From positions 20,197,726-20,261,725 of the forward strand of contig NC_051446.1 in NCBI RefSeq assembly GCF_001649575.2: DNA of 64,000 nucleotides. Reading direction: 5' to 3'. Source of the stretch: Kryptolebias marmoratus (taxonomy: Eukaryota > Chordata > Actinopteri > Cyprinodontiformes > Rivulidae). The stretch's first letter is position 1. Each line of letters starts with the position of its first letter. The notes under the pieces are model-generated. The model did no database searches and was not told the origin of the DNA. It worked only from the letters and a program-made list of their open reading frames with translations. Positions 24,218 through 37,669 of this stretch are shown here, piece after piece. Position numbers and translations under genes: made by a program.

Positions 24218-24430
24218 ATGGGTGACTCTCAGCTACTACCACATCAAATTTTAGCTCAACATCTGTAAAACTGCCCGAGTTAGAGTCATTTTTGTGTTGG
24301 CTTATGTGGCAGCCATCTTGAATTGGCTTGCCTCCAATAGTTAATCAGTTGTAGACTCATTACTTTCTGTAAGTTTCATCAAAACTGGTTCATGTGATAG
24401 TTATGTAACAAACACACACAGACAAATAGT
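24218..24430 (-). repeat. Helitron-like family, copy E (partial)
   Basis: Carries the 'gactctcagctactaccacatcaaattttagctcaa' block, 'gtggcagccatcttgaattgg', 'agttaatcagttgtag' and a degenerate head (GTTCATGTGATAGTTATGTAACAAAC). Confidence 0.75.
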
Positions 24431-24479
24431 TTCCAAACCTAGCTGTTTTGTGGTAAATATGTAATTTGTGCAGGTAGGT

Positions 24480-24900
24480 GGGGTGAGGTGAAGCGCACGT
24501 GAAGCCTTCTGATGTCAAGCTGCTGGTAATTTGTTCCCAAACAAGAGGGAGTGGGGGGAATATTGCTGCGCTGTCACTGCAGTGTCAAGACTCGCGCTGC
24601 AGGACAGATTTTGCTGACACGCTGGATCCTGCCGGGAAAAAGTTGCAACTCAATGCGATTCTGAACGGGGGGCTGGCAACAGGGGGAGAGAGAGCGCGCG
24701 CTCGCAACAACATCCTTAACTTTCTTCTCCCGCGCCGTGCTGCATACGAGCCGCAGACAGGACGCAGTGAGGCAATTACAATGAGCTGCGCCCTCCCCTC
24801 TCCCCATCTCTCCCTTCTTCCCCCCTTCGCTGTAAAGGAGCCAAACAGAGCCACCATCCAGAAATCAATGAAGCGCTCCTCATAAAAGGATTGTCAAATT
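24480..24900. promoter_or_regulatory. GC- and CpG-rich block, possible regulatory region
   Basis: Locally GC-rich (for example 'gagagagcgcgcgctcgcaac' near 24687). Both strands hold overlapping open frames of 77-128 codons with no family resemblance, as expected from low stop-codon density in GC-rich DNA. Confidence 0.25.
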
Positions 24901-25017
24901 CGAGTCTGTGCAATTTGTTTTGTGATAACTCTGCAGGCTCATGCAGGGAATCAATATGAGAACCACTGGCAAAACCAAAAAAAAAAAAAAACAGGGAAAT
25001 GAATTATACTCAATAAG

Positions 25018-25855
25018 GTTAAAGGGATGGTTCAGATCTTTTCAAGTCGGGCTCTGTGGAAAGGTTAGACAATATCTTACCTGTTGTAGATAGCTGTTTG
25101 AAAGGGAAATTGTCGAATTCCGTGAATTCTGAGTCAGCATTCACATTACTGCTTTCTTGCTTTTAGTTTATTTCTACATTTTGTTTGGATGGTAACTACC
25201 TGAGCACACTGTTAACCATTTTAACCTTTCACATATCAAAACCTTCAGCTCCTTCGGGACATCACGGCTATGACCTTTGGTCTTTTTGAAATATTTCACT
25301 GTATTTACAATTTGTTCCTCACTGAAATGAACTCTTCAAATCCTTGGAAAAACTGGGAAACAACTTGGGTTATTATTACTAGTTGCAAATGTATATAATT
25401 TAAAAAAGACGGCTACTTTAATCCTTCGAATTAGCCCTTTTTAAACAAACATCGAATATGTGAAAATCTCTGTCCATCCCTCATCACCGCCATCTTCAAA
25501 CAACTCCGGCCTCAAAAGTCTCATAGCAGTTCATGCAAACACTATTTTTTAAACCTTTACATTACTGTCAGTTTCACATTAAGTGGTTATTTACATAGAA
25601 TTTTATGGCTCTTTATAACAAAACAGTGGCGGCAGCAGCGAGCTGAAACACTTCTGGTGGGAATGTGATAATACTTCTGCTGGAACAACCATGTAATGTA
25701 AAACTGGCAGTGGTGTAAAGGGTTTTAAAACAGGATTTGCACAAACTACTGTGAAATAGTTGTGTTTAAAGTTGTTTTCAGACAGATGAGTCAGTTCTGA
25801 TCTTCGACCTGCTTGGATTAGCCTTTAGCTCATCAGTCTAGTCAGAATTCAAAAG
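25018..25855 (+). repeat. Second dispersed repeat family, copy 1
   Basis: Shares an ordered series of blocks with 28745-29262: 'ggttcagatcttttcaag', 'ctgtggaaaggttag', 'gtagatagctgtttg', 'tttaaacctttacattactgtca', 'agcagcgagctgaaacacttctgg', 'accatgtaatgtaaaa', 'aaactactgtgaaat' and 'catcagtctagtcagaatt'. No coding capacity or pol III promoter is evident. Confidence 0.65.
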
Positions 25856-26220
25856 TGAAAAACCCCGTAGTTAGAAATTTAGATCAGTTGAAAACTTTCT
25901 TATATGATATTAAGAAAAGAAGCGTTTCCCTGATGAAACGATGTAAATGGCAGTCAGTAGTTTGTTGTGATCCTACCATCCGCTTGTCTGCCCTGCAACT
26001 CGACCTCTCCTCAAACAACCACCTCACTGTTTTAGTAAAACACATAAATCACAGGGAAGCCTTGTGCAGTTATTGTGATTAAAAAGCGTAACCTGCAGAG
26101 CTGGCCTTTATAAATGCTGCATGAACAGCAGCAACTTTCCAGGCAGGAGGTCATCATCTAAATCTGCAGCCGAACTCCTTCGGTTTGAATTTAATAAGGA
26201 CCCCTGTAACACCCTCCACT

Positions 26221-26770
26221 CGTCAAATAAGGCAAAAAAAAAAAAAAGATGCTAAAGGGTCAGCATCCTTCATGGGTCATAAATATGCTCCAAGATTACA
26301 GAATAAATATGTAAAAAAATAAATACAACAAGTTGAGGTTGCTTTTGCATTATTTATGCTTTAATACTTTATGCAACATTTATTTTCATTTGGCAAAGAT
26401 GCCCTTTATGGTACATATTTTTCTTCCAAACCATGACATCATTTTAGGTAGATCCTATTACCTGATGGTAAAGTTTCGTTAAGTCTATATGAAATGTCAA
26501 TTAACCCAAAGAGCTGCATTTCTTCCACCTCCATTCTTATCACCCCATTTAAAAAGCTGCATGGAGAAATAACAGGCAGCCCTTCATTTCAGGGAAAGTC
26601 ATTAGACAAGCTGAGAAAGGATGGAATATTATGTGCCCAGGCTCGCCTCTTGTTATTGTACCATTAATAACTTTTCCTGCTGTCATAGAGACAACACCAC
26701 GCTTCGTCGGAGAGCGGCTCTCTAATGCAGTCAGTAAATTAAAACCACCGGTGTTTGTTTCCAACAGACA
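26221..26770. promoter_or_regulatory. Candidate conserved noncoding element (core 26480-26770)
   Basis: Unique sequence with several homeodomain cores ('ccattaataactttt', 'tctctaatgcagtcagtaaatta') and no repeats. The opposing open frames of about 85 codons share no known domain. Confidence 0.27.
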
Positions 26771-27424
26771 GACCAATCCCAGTTTTTTTTTGTTTTTTTT
26801 TCCTTCTCTCAATTTATTTTTCTCTTATTTTCTATTTATTTTTTTAAACTCTGCACTATTTAGGTTTTACTTTATACTTTAATTCTTTATTTCTTGCCGA
26901 ACAAACAAACAATAAGAGCTGCAACACGTAACAAGGCTGGATGATGGGAATCCAACTCGACTGAAGGATTAAGAAGCTTTTAGTTTAACAGGTGAGAATA
27001 CAATAAAAAAAGAACACAGTCTCGCAAAAAATACACATAAAAACACTTTAACGTGAAGAAAATCCTATTTATATTTTCATGGCAATGAAGTAGACAACAA
27101 AAAAGATTAGTTTGCCTTTTTGTTGTAAAATGTATATTATTTATCTTAATACTATTTAAAGAAAATACTATTTAAAGAATATATCCATTAAGTTATAGTT
27201 CTCGTGTGTAACTTCCTGCAATAAGGAATTTAAAGTGAATAAAATATGTATGTTTATCTGATAGTATTAAGTATTATTGTGTTTGGAAACCAGCATTTTT
27301 ATTTCATATCTTCCCCTCTAAGCAAAACCACCATAAAATGCAAAAAAAGGTGAAAAAATTGGGGGAGAAAATGCAAAAAGAAAAGATTAGAGCAGAAAAT
27401 ACATTTTTGAATTAAAGATCTGCC

Positions 27425-27590
27425 AATTTTGATGCCAGACTTTTAAATTAAGGTCATCTTCTGGTGAGAAGTGATGAAGTTGTGGCCTTTTCTGGTCAAA
27501 TTTTGAAAAACCACACTGAGTTATAGGCATTTCGCTGAACGTTGAACTGTCTTCAGAAGCTAATCAGTTGTTAATCACCTGACAAAATGA
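27425..27590 (-). repeat. Helitron-like family, copy F (degenerate)
   Basis: Recognisable by 'gatgccagacttttaaattaaggtcat', 'ttctggtcaaattttga' and 'gctaatcagttgtta'. The head and 3' end are lost. Confidence 0.5.
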
Positions 27591-27599
27591 GTAAAAATA

Positions 27600-28740
27600 A
27601 GGAGTTTTTCAATATTGAGTTATTTTTATTTTCAAATTCTTCGTCTTAAAAGCTTCAAAATGTTGTGTAGTTTGTTAATAACTCAATTTTTACTGGTCTG
27701 GAGTGATGTTATCTGGAATTCCAGCTTCATATTTAAAAAGGGGAAGCTTCACAACAAGGCCAAACATTATACGAAGGGATTTCCTGGCGCTATAGTAGCC
27801 AGCAGAGAAAAATTATCAATTTGACAGGAAATAAAAAGATTATTTCTGCAGGCATAATTGTTAGAAAACTTCGATTTAAAGGTAGATTAGGAAGATTTTA
27901 TCCTATTTTAGTAACAGGGATCACTAGATTGTGTCTTCATGGACTCATTTTTACACAAATCTTAATTACGGCAAAAATCAATATTTTCTCGTTTTATTTT
28001 TTTTGCCCTGCCGGTCACATGCTGCTGTATTTATTTATGATTTGTTCGTATTAGTCCTCCACACTTCTGCGTGTTTATGCACAGAGATGAAAGCCCGGAA
28101 CATCAAAAGTATAGCCAAGCTAAATTGTGCAAGAAAACCCCAACTCCTAATCTGTGAAATTGGATGACTTTAAGTTGCCTAACCAAATGGGATTAAATTG
28201 TATTGGCTGCAGTTTACAGAGAAAGGAGGCTATATGTGTGAAAGGAATGGATATGGATGTCACAGAATTAAAGAGGCTCACTTATATTTCACCCAGAAAG
28301 CACGGTGGAGAGCATCCAGTGGGACTCAATGGGCTCTGGGAGGCTGGAGTGCCAGCTCAAGAGACAAAGGCTGTGTGGGAGGGCCTCTGTACAGTGGGCT
28401 CTCAGAAACAGAAGCACTGTCTCAAGTTTTCCCCTCCTAACTGCCAACCCACGCGTGTAGTCACAAACCTACGCCGCCCTAAATACACCTAATAACAAAG
28501 CCCACCTCCCCTGCATTTCGAAGAACTGTGTAATTTCATGGCGCTAACAATAAGACAATGCCAAACCCGAGCACCTTCAGACTTGCTCTAAGAGCTGCAA
28601 ATAGAATCAGTGTCGGCGGAGGGAGCTGCTAATATCACACGGAACAAGCTGTGGATCCATCTCGGTGGTATTTTTACCCACAAGTTATGTTGCTCAGCCT
28701 CTAATGTCTTCAGCAGAGAACCTGAGTGGCATCGTCAAGG
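27600..28740. other. Gene-free stretch
   Basis: No coding exon was identified. The interval 28140-28740 is repeat-poor and may be conserved, but nothing specific supports a function. Confidence 0.35.
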
Positions 28741-28744
28741 CTGA

Positions 28745-29262
28745 CTAAAGCAACAGTTCAGATATTTCTGAGGCGATGTTCTGTGGAAAGGCAGAGATAG
28801 CTTTTTGAACGCCTTCAGTAGTTTAATCGGATTGAACGCTAACGGCTAGTCTGAGCAGATTCAAGACCAAAGTGGCCTGCTGCCAACACAAAACAACTCC
28901 AATTTCTACATTTCATAGCAGAAGGGTGTTTCTTTAAACCTTTACATTGCTGTCAAATACAATACAAGGTCATTTACTTGACTTCTGGGTTATTTGCAAG
29001 TGCAAAAAGCAGCAGCAGTACCAGTTATAACACTCCCAGTGTAGCCTGAAGCACTTCTGGCAGGAATATTGTAATATTTCTCTGAAAACAATCATGTAAT
29101 GCATAATTGACAGAGGAGTAAAGGTTAATAAAGTGGTGTTTCCATAAACTGCTGTGAAATCTTTGAGACTGGAGCTGTTTTTAAACAGCAGGAATCCACT
29201 TTGGCTTTGGTCCGGCTCAAATTAGCCATCAGCACGTCAGTCTGGACAGAATTAAACTTAAT
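28745..29262 (+). repeat. Second dispersed repeat family, copy 2
   Basis: Matches the blocks of the copy at 25018-25855 in the same order ('acagttcagatatttctgagg', 'ctgtggaaaggcag', 'tttaaacctttacattgctgtca', 'gcctgaagcacttctggcagg', 'aatcatgtaatgcataa', 'aaactgctgtgaaat', 'cgtcagtctggacagaatt'). Confidence 0.65.
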
Positions 29263-29269
29263 TTCTACA

Positions 29270-30470
29270 AACTGGGCTCGTTCAGATGCAAAAAAGTAAG
29301 ATATTAATTGTTTATAACTACATCACAGAACCTCAGTTTAAAATAGCTGAACTATCCTAACACACAGTTGAGAAATTTCTTCAGATTTGCGGCAAAATGT
29401 TTTCCAAAAACAAAAAAATGAAGTTTAGTTGCCTTAAAAAGAGAAAAATCTTAAGATCATCACTAATAATCTAAGGGAATCTTTATCAGTCATAAAGATA
29501 AGGTATTAAAGACCAATTTAGTTGCAAGAAATCAAATGTTAAATCATATTCTTTCGGATTTTGGCTGCTGTTTTCTTCAAGAACCTACTTTAGTTTGATA
29601 ATTAACGTGCACATAAGCAGAACGGATAACACCAGATTGAAGTCTTATATTTAATATTTCCACATATCCGTCTCAGAATACATCCTAAAGCAAAAACCTG
29701 GGTGAATAAACCTGCGATTAACAGCTGAAGCGCTTTTTACAGTTATTGCTTTGTCTATTTAATCTAAAACACATAAAAAACAAGTAGCAAATAGACACAT
29801 AGATGCAAAACAAACAAAAAAAAAGATATGATCTGCTTAGGTTCCTAATGTGGAAAAAAATATTAGGTCTTCATTTTGGAAGCTATAATTCAAGCATCAT
29901 AATTTGTAACACTCCACACTTATTAGGTGGTGTCTCAGGCATTATGGGCTCAAGTAATTAACTGGAGCCACCCAAGGGTAAAGGTGTTCACGCTACATCT
30001 AAGACCTAAGCCCGTCAAACCGGGGCTAATAATGAAATCAGATCCAGTCCCCGTGGTGCGGGTCCTGCGCCGCTCAGCCCGGTCAGGACTTCTGTAAAAA
30101 CGCCTGATTTGATGATTAAAACGCTGCATCTAAAAATGAAATAATCCACCAGCGAGCACTCCCTGCTCTTTAATGCCACGTCATAAAACAGAACATTTTA
30201 ATCCTGGGGGCTAGAAAAGTGGAAATATATACAGGTGAGTGTTGCCCCCCCCCCCTCCAGTGTAACGTTAAAATGATTTTTCACACAAAGAGCTAAAAGT
30301 ATTAAGAAGTGTTTGCAAATGGACTTTCCTCCTGTGTCAGAAAGAACACCGGAACAAGCGTCTAAAAATAATGAGTTGCTCCCCTGACTTGATAATTGAA
30401 GACATAATGAGAGAGAAGGGTAAAACGGAACACTGAAGAGAGGACGAAAAAAAAAAAAAGGAAGTGTGTG
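29270..30470. other. Gene-free stretch
   Basis: AT-rich sequence. The interval 29900-30180 is non-repetitive and holds homeodomain-like cores ('caagtaattaactggag'). No exon is recognised. Confidence 0.35.
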
Positions 30471-30480
30471 TTTGTGTAAG

Positions 30481-30503
30481 TGTGTGTGTGTGTGTGTGTG
30501 TGT
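30481..30503. repeat. (GT)n microsatellite
   Basis: About 11 uninterrupted TG units. Confidence 0.9.
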
Positions 30504-30604
30504 AACAGAGAAAGCAAGAGTGCCCCATATTTTTTTTGTCATCGCCTCAGGGTGTTGAGCACATTCACCCCCAGCACTCCAACCTACTTTTTACACCCTC
30601 CTTA

Positions 30605-30605
<1 letters not shown>

Positions 30606-30694
<89 letters not shown>
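30606..30694. repeat. (AAT)n microsatellite
   Basis: About 29 uninterrupted AAT units. It produces a poly-Tyr open frame on the minus strand that is not a gene. Confidence 0.95.
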
Positions 30695-30697
<3 letters not shown>

Positions 30698-30699
30698 TT

Positions 30700-33600
30700 T
30701 AAAAAAAGGCCCAAACTGTGTCTGGAGCTCAATCTGTTCCCTGTGACACCATTGTCATTTTCACTGGACATGAAAACAGCTCCGATATTTCTCTAAATGT
30801 GCTTTTTTTACGCTGTTTATCCTCTTGTTCTAATATTGACTGTGAGTACATGAGTTCACTGCTGAATAAACATGTAAACATGAAGGGGAGGGCGTATAAA
30901 CAATTCATGAAGCAAGGGGACGGTGCAGCCATGCTGTCGATTTAGGTTAAATTACCTTTTAGCTGCATTAGAATTAATTATTTTATGCCTGCATGTGTAT
31001 TTTTTGGATGAATCCACTTGCAGATGGAGTGACTTTTTGTTTCATGTGAGTTTCATGTGCTCCAGCACATGTGGCATGGAGCACATATAAAAATAAAATT
31101 ATTTCGCTCATGATTCCTTCCTCCTTCTTGAAGATGAACCTCTCTCTGCATCTGCACTATAAATGAAACTGAACAAGGGCACAGCATTAGGATGCAAATT
31201 AAAGACCTTCAAAAGGCATTCAGCTCATGATAGGAAGTGGCAAACCAAAAGGCATTTAGCAGAAGTATTGAAGTTTTGCTCGACTGCCTTTATGAGGCCC
31301 GGAGAGCTACCGTATATTTGAGGACTGCTGTCAACATTTTGATTGAACTTTAGTCGCAATTATTTTGAAACGAGGGCGTTACCAATAAATATTGACTCGC
31401 TAAAACAATTCTTTGCTCCACGAGATGCTGTATTTAATTGCGCCGCAGACATCGATTCCTCCTGCTGTCGATGTTTTTTCTGCAGCTTTTTAATCAAATA
31501 GGACGAAAAATAAAGTCATATTATACACCAGGGTTCTCTATATGTATATATAAACACATATTGTTTTATTTGCACATGATTCCCTGTGTTTACAGTAATT
31601 CTTTTTCAGCAGAGCAGCTTTTCTAGCTTTACTAGAGGTGGATGATAAGAATTAAACACAGGTTTAATATCGTTGATACAGATCTGATACGAATCTCCTT
31701 ATTAATTATCGTGGATGCTTCATCAAATAAATGTTTTTTTGGACCCTAAAGTGTTTTTGTCTTTTTTTTTTTCTTTTGGATTGTTAACTGGTTAACACCC
31801 AGAACAGAATTTGGTCAATGTTTCTAAGTAAGTTTTTGTTCAGAAACAATGGAAAAGCAACAAAACAAATTTTCCTCAAACACCAGCTCCAACCAACGTG
31901 TCCTGATTGTTTTTTCTTAAATAAAAGTGCGCAAAGTTATCACACGAGATGCGAAAGTTTAATAAACTTTCTCCCTTTATGCAGGAGAGAAAGTGAAACT
32001 TTTATTTAACTGATATTGATCAATATCCGGACCAACACAGATATTGATATGATCAATAATTAAGCTCTAACCGCCCCACCTTTAACATTTACAGTTATTC
32101 GTTTTAAGCTACACAAATTTTCTACAATTTACACTGATTTATTCTGGACGGTGCAGCTTTTCTGCCATTTACAGCAATCAGGCAGCACGACGTTTGCCAC
32201 ATTTACAGCCATTCATTTCAGCTTTTCTCTGCATTTACGATGATTCATTCCAGGAGGCGCGGCTTTTCTGTCGTTTACGGTAATTTCCACGCCTGGCTCG
32301 GCTTTCTCTCCGTGAGAAGCTGCTCAGCTCACAGAGAACTGCGGGCCTGACAAAGACAATATGGTGAGAGAACAAAACGAGCACGGCTGTCTGTAAAAGT
32401 GCATATTCTGGACATTTGTTAGGGACAAACGTCTTGAAGCAGAGCTATCTGAATTTTAATTGAAGACCACAGTTTTACATGTGTTTACCTTCATTATGGA
32501 TGATGTTTCTCAATCCTTTAAATGACGGTGCATCTGCTCACTTCTCCATTTGATTTCCTGTCTGGCGTCGACAAACGGTTTCTCATATAGACGCACAGAT
32601 AGATATCTACCAAGCTTTGACAAAAATGCACAAGTTTTCATGGGTTTTAGCAAGTGTTATCTGTGTATTATCATGCATTTGCAAAGGAAAATAAAAAAAT
32701 AATACCATGTTGGGTTAAAATGTGCATAAACGAGACTTTAAATTGTTGCATATTAAAGGTTTGCGTTTCTGAGCTGGTAATGCAAATTTGAAATGCTGAA
32801 GTTAAAAACAGAGAAATATCAGCAGAGGCGAGCTGCTTTGAAACACAATCTGTTTCCAGCTTCATGCATTTATTGTCAGAAATAATAAGTTTACAATTTA
32901 AATGTAAATGCCTCTGTAACATAAACAGGAGCGAACTGTGATTCTTTGATGGTAAACCAATTAAAATTATGCACGGAGGCTGATTAGGTGTTTTTAAATG
33001 GCAAATGTTGATGATGCTAATTTCTTTTTTGATTTATAAATGTACCAATTTAATAAGTGTACTTATAATAATGTATACACTTTAGTAAAAGACACTGTCT
33101 GTGAAGGTGGGATTTAGCTCTGGGGTCCGATGTGGATCAGCACACATTCATACGTCTACAACAGTTTCTTCAGGCTTGATATGAACTCAGTTCCAAGCAG
33201 AAAGTTCTTCTAAAAGTAACATTTCCTAAACAATCAAATAAACATAATAGACTATGAAAACTAGAAATAAATGTCTTACCATTTTTTCCCGGTAAACATC
33301 GTTCTTTTAAAAATTACCACCATACCCTGGTCAACTCGGGTCCCATCTTCACGACTCCAGGTAACTTTTTAACCATTTTTTCTCCACCTACACAATCTAA
33401 CAAAAACACTGAAATACCTATGCCACGATCACATCAACAGCGTTTCAAAATGCAAAGAAAGAACACGTGTAGCTTAGCTTTACAGTCTTTGTAATTGACC
33501 ATTTCAGCACCCGATGACAGCTCGATGTGTTTCTCCGGCACAAAATGATAGTGAACTTGTTCAAAATAGACTGCTCTGTCATCGTTACCAAGCAGCTCCA

Positions 33601-36600
33601 CATCTCTGTAGTCCACAAACTGAATCATCCACTTTTCTGCAAAAACGTAGAGTGTGGACGAGAGGTGCAGCAGCATAACGTACTGTATCCTGATCGGTAT
33701 CCTTTCAGTATCCTTTCATTCAGTGTCTGTTGCTGCACGAGAAAAAAAAGATCAGTTATGTTGACAGGAACAATCTGACAAAAACAATTTTAGAAAAACT
33801 GGCCTAATAAGTCATCCGACTTTCCAACCGGCCTACCTCTAATTGTGCAAAGTGTAAAAACCGTGAACGCTGTCTTTGTCTTACAGTGTTTGTTTACTTT
33901 AGCAGCTATCCTCAAGTTAGGATAATTGTGCTAAAGTTGTTATCTTTGTCAGCAAACGCAACAAACTCAAAAGGAAAATGGGCGATAAATGAGAGAAGAG
34001 CAAGGCGTTTTACCTCATCTGTGGCGTTTCTGTTTGTGTTAACTAAGAACTGAGAATAAGCTTCGACACTGCAGCAATCAGACTTCTTTTTTCTTTTTTT
34101 AGATTAAAGTGTAAGACAGGAGTCATTTGTCACAGTCCTCTGGAAAATTGTCAGAATAACACAAAAACCATGACAGCAATCTTACGACACAAAAACGGAA
34201 CAATTTAACGTCAGTTCAGAGCAGCAGGGGTGGAACTATTTTACATAATACTAAATATATAAACAAATAAAAGGAGAAAGCTTTGTTTTTATTGCAGTAT
34301 GGGTGTATTTGTTATGAAGACAATATAGGCAATCCCAAGAGAGAAAGAAGAAGAAAAACTTGAGCACTGAGGATCTTACAAGGGAATAATTGTTTCCATG
34401 TTAACAAGACAACATGCCAGAGGGAACCTGTCGGAGTCTGGATGTGAAACCAGTCGAGCATTTTTGGAAAAACAATGATAACTCAAAACTGCTGCTCTTT
34501 ATCCAACTGTGGTCCTTAACAAAACACAGAAACAACTGTTTTGCTCAGTCTTTTATAGAGAAAGAAATATTTTGGTACATTTTGTGTTCAAAGCACTTAA
34601 TGTGGAAAACCAAAAGGTCTCAAAATGTTCCTTCTGCGATACGACATTACTTAATAGTCTGATTTATAATTTATCCGAAGCCAAATAAGACATTTCCTTT
34701 TTGTGCGATTTATTAATCGGCGTCATTTTGAATCAGCTGAGGAGCTTTCCTTCCAATAATTTTCCAAAATGAAATTTAAAAACAATATATATGTTCTGTG
34801 GCAGCGGTGTGCTGCTTTAACAGTCGAGATGAGCAATTAAAAACTCACAGAGAGTTAACCAACACCCAGCGGAGCAAATCGATGAGCAGCATCCTGCTTG
34901 AACTAATCACAGAACGGAGGGCAAAGGCAGCCAGTTGACATGAAAAGTACAGGAAGCGTGACGGGGCTAATGGTTTGGAAAACGCAGCTGATAAATGAGG
35001 AAAAAAGGGCTGAAACTCTGTCTTTACCCTCTTTCATTTACGTTGCTCCCGGACACCGTGATAACTTGAATTTTATACAGAAGCTAGTTGGGGGTAACGT
35101 GTCCTTAAGAAGGGTTAGATGGATGGAGAGGTGGGCTTTTATGTTATTTTTACTAAGATTCATTGCAAACCAATGAAACACACTTGTGTTTTCAAGGTAA
35201 AACTCAATAATGGCAGCAGCTGTTTCTGCAGATATTAAGCCGAACTGTCATTTAGACAAAATGGCTCAATACCATTTTCTCAAAATGTCTTCTGTGTAAA
35301 TTACTGCTTAGAGCCTGTGAATCACTTTTTTCCCCTCCTCACTCCACAGAGTGGCATCATCTATCATTTTTGGAGAAACGAGCAAGCTAATGGAACCTTT
35401 TAGCATTAAGGAACACGACCACTGAAGAATGTTCCATTTGCATCAGGTCATTGTTTGATCCATAAAAGAAAAAGGATGGATGTTGCAGAGAGAGAAAGAA
35501 AAAAAAAAAAAAAAAAAAGCTTTCGCTTTCTATTGAAGACACAAGTCTTGGCAAAAGAGTAAACAATGCAACTCTGCATTTAGCTTGGAGACTTCGCGGA
35601 GCCATCACCATGGCAACCCCGTTTTCCAGTCATATCTTTAATGAAAAGGTAATGAGAGAAACATAACGGTCCCAACTTCATTACCGGAGTAAGATTCAGT
35701 AATAAAAACTAAATCAGAGTGTCAGTCATTTGGAGGAGCAGCAGAAGGGCAGCTGAACGAAAACAGACAAGAGGAAACGTACGCCCACTCAGCGTCTGAT
35801 CCGATTTACGGGCGTCTCGTTTCGGGGTTCACAGAAAACACACGCCAGCGGGCTGATTTTTGCAGCTGGACACGTTTAACACGTCATATGTTGTATGTAT
35901 GTATGTTGTCAGCTTCAGTTTCGCCGTCCTTGCATCTCTTTGAGTTCTTTGCCGTGGGAAGAACCGCCAACACGAAGAAGCAAAGACAAGTAAAGATAAA
36001 ACGGAGAAAACAAATCATATGGAACAAACAAGGTCCAACAAACAGACACATGACGAGTAAACATCCATATATATGAGGCAAGGGTCTGAAATCTGTGGTT
36101 CCTGGGCCACATGCGGCTCTTTGGTTCCTCCTTGTAGCTTTAATCGAAACATTAATTAAATAGAATGATGCTTATATTCATGACCACAACAGAAAAGACT
36201 TGTTGTCCAATTTTACCCAAATAAAGGCAGCAAGATACAAATAAGAAGAAACATATTTATCACTTTGTCATAGCAGTTAGTCTGTTAACCACTTCATTAA
36301 TCTAATATCAAGACAAATAGTGTGGTCTTACTCTGAAATCTGACTGAAAATTAAACATGTTTTTAACACATCGGAGGGCAGAAAAGTAACAAAGTGCAGA
36401 TTTGCTCACACTGTCAGATCACTATATCGTGAGTTATTAAAATAAGGCGCTCTACAAACATGACAGATCACTTTGATAATAAAAAATACAAAGTAAAGGC
36501 TTAACCTTAGTAGAATAATGATCTCTGCCTTTATTAGAAGATATTCATTAAGTCACAATTAAACATTCAGCAATCTGACCTAATTATGTTCACGCTAATA

Positions 36601-37250
36601 AATTATTAGGATACTAGCTTATGTTCTACTATTTCAAAGTAGGATACTTGTATTATTTTTACAAATAAAAGGACTCAGTTAAGGCTTGCATAGTTCAGGG
36701 TTTAACTATTATTTAAATAAGACACTATACATTAAAAAACTCTGGTGGGGTTTTTTTTGTACAGATTTTTAACTTCATAATGACCTAAATTGTAGTTTTT
36801 TATATGTAGCATCATATCCTGTAACACATAATGAGTCGTTTTATTTCTATTTCAAGTTTCAAGCACTTTTCTGCAGCTTTGGATACATTTTATTAAGTAA
36901 GAGAATGGGCAGAAATAGCCCTCGACTGTAAAGTTTGCAGACTCCTGACAGAGAAATGCTGGACTAAACTGACAAAAAGAGTTTTACGTAAAATTGTGTC
37001 GTTACTTCTATCATGATTGGTGGATGATGAATTGTACCGGGACTGAAATGAAGGCAACAAAGCCGGCTGTTTTCAGCAGTATCTAAAAAAAAATAAATCC
37101 ACTAAACCAACAGAGGAAACCAGCAAACAGCAAGAAACGTGGAGATTAACAAACAATCTGACCAAGAAATAATGTGCTGATTACTAACGGAATGCAGGTG
37201 GTAAGAGCTTGAACTGAGAACTACAGAGGATAGGTGACGCGGTTGCTGTT
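30700..37250. other. Long gene-free stretch
   Basis: No coding exon is recognised in 6.5 kb. Contents include a poly-A run near 35500 and an ATAT/TATC-rich degenerate segment at 31640-32060 ('gatattgatatgatcaataatta'). Scattered repeat-poor intervals (31100-31460, 34680-35170) could be noncoding regulatory DNA. Confidence 0.35.
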
Positions 37251-37444
37251 GAGAGGTGGCTCAGCGAGAACAAAAACTTTATTAACAATTAAAAAGCTGA
37301 CGAGACAGCAAAAGCTAAAGTGACCCAGAGGGACAGGAGAGATGAGCAGCAGAAGGCTTTTAAACAGGAAGTGGTGATTACTGAGCTGACAAGCAGGTGA
37401 GCTAAGTGAGCGGGCGGACAGGTGTGGGTGATTATCTTAGGGCA

Positions 37445-37656
37445 GGGGTGAGCAACCCTGGTCCTGCAGAGCCACTTTCCTGCATATTTTACTTGCTTCT
37501 CTGCTCCAACACACCTGATTTCAATCAGTGTCATTAACAGGCGTCTGCAGAACATGAAGAGGTGATTTAACCCCCGAATCAGGTGTGTTGGAGCAGGGAA
37601 ACAAGGAAAACATGCAGGATAGTGGCCCTCCAGGACCAGGATTGCCTGCCCCTTTG
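37445..37656. mobile_element. hAT-type MITE with perfect 8-bp target duplication
   Basis: Two inverted arms of about 76-80 bp (37445-37520 and 37577-37656) are nearly identical as reverse complements, both ending internally in CTGCTCCAACACACCTGATT. The arms carry the GGTCCTG...GGCCAC motif typical of teleost hAT MITEs. The octamer TTAGGGCA is directly repeated at 37437-37444 and 37657-37664, as expected for hAT target-site duplication. No transposase is encoded; the open frame across it is spurious. Confidence 0.85.
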
Positions 37657-37669
37657 TTAGGGCAAAGAG

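Noticed and set aside
24499..24885. 128-codon open frame in GC-rich DNA
   Set aside because: Opposing frames are equally open; low stop density in GC-rich sequence explains it.
30565..30771. Poly-tyrosine open frame
   Set aside because: Produced by the (AAT)n microsatellite read on the minus strand.
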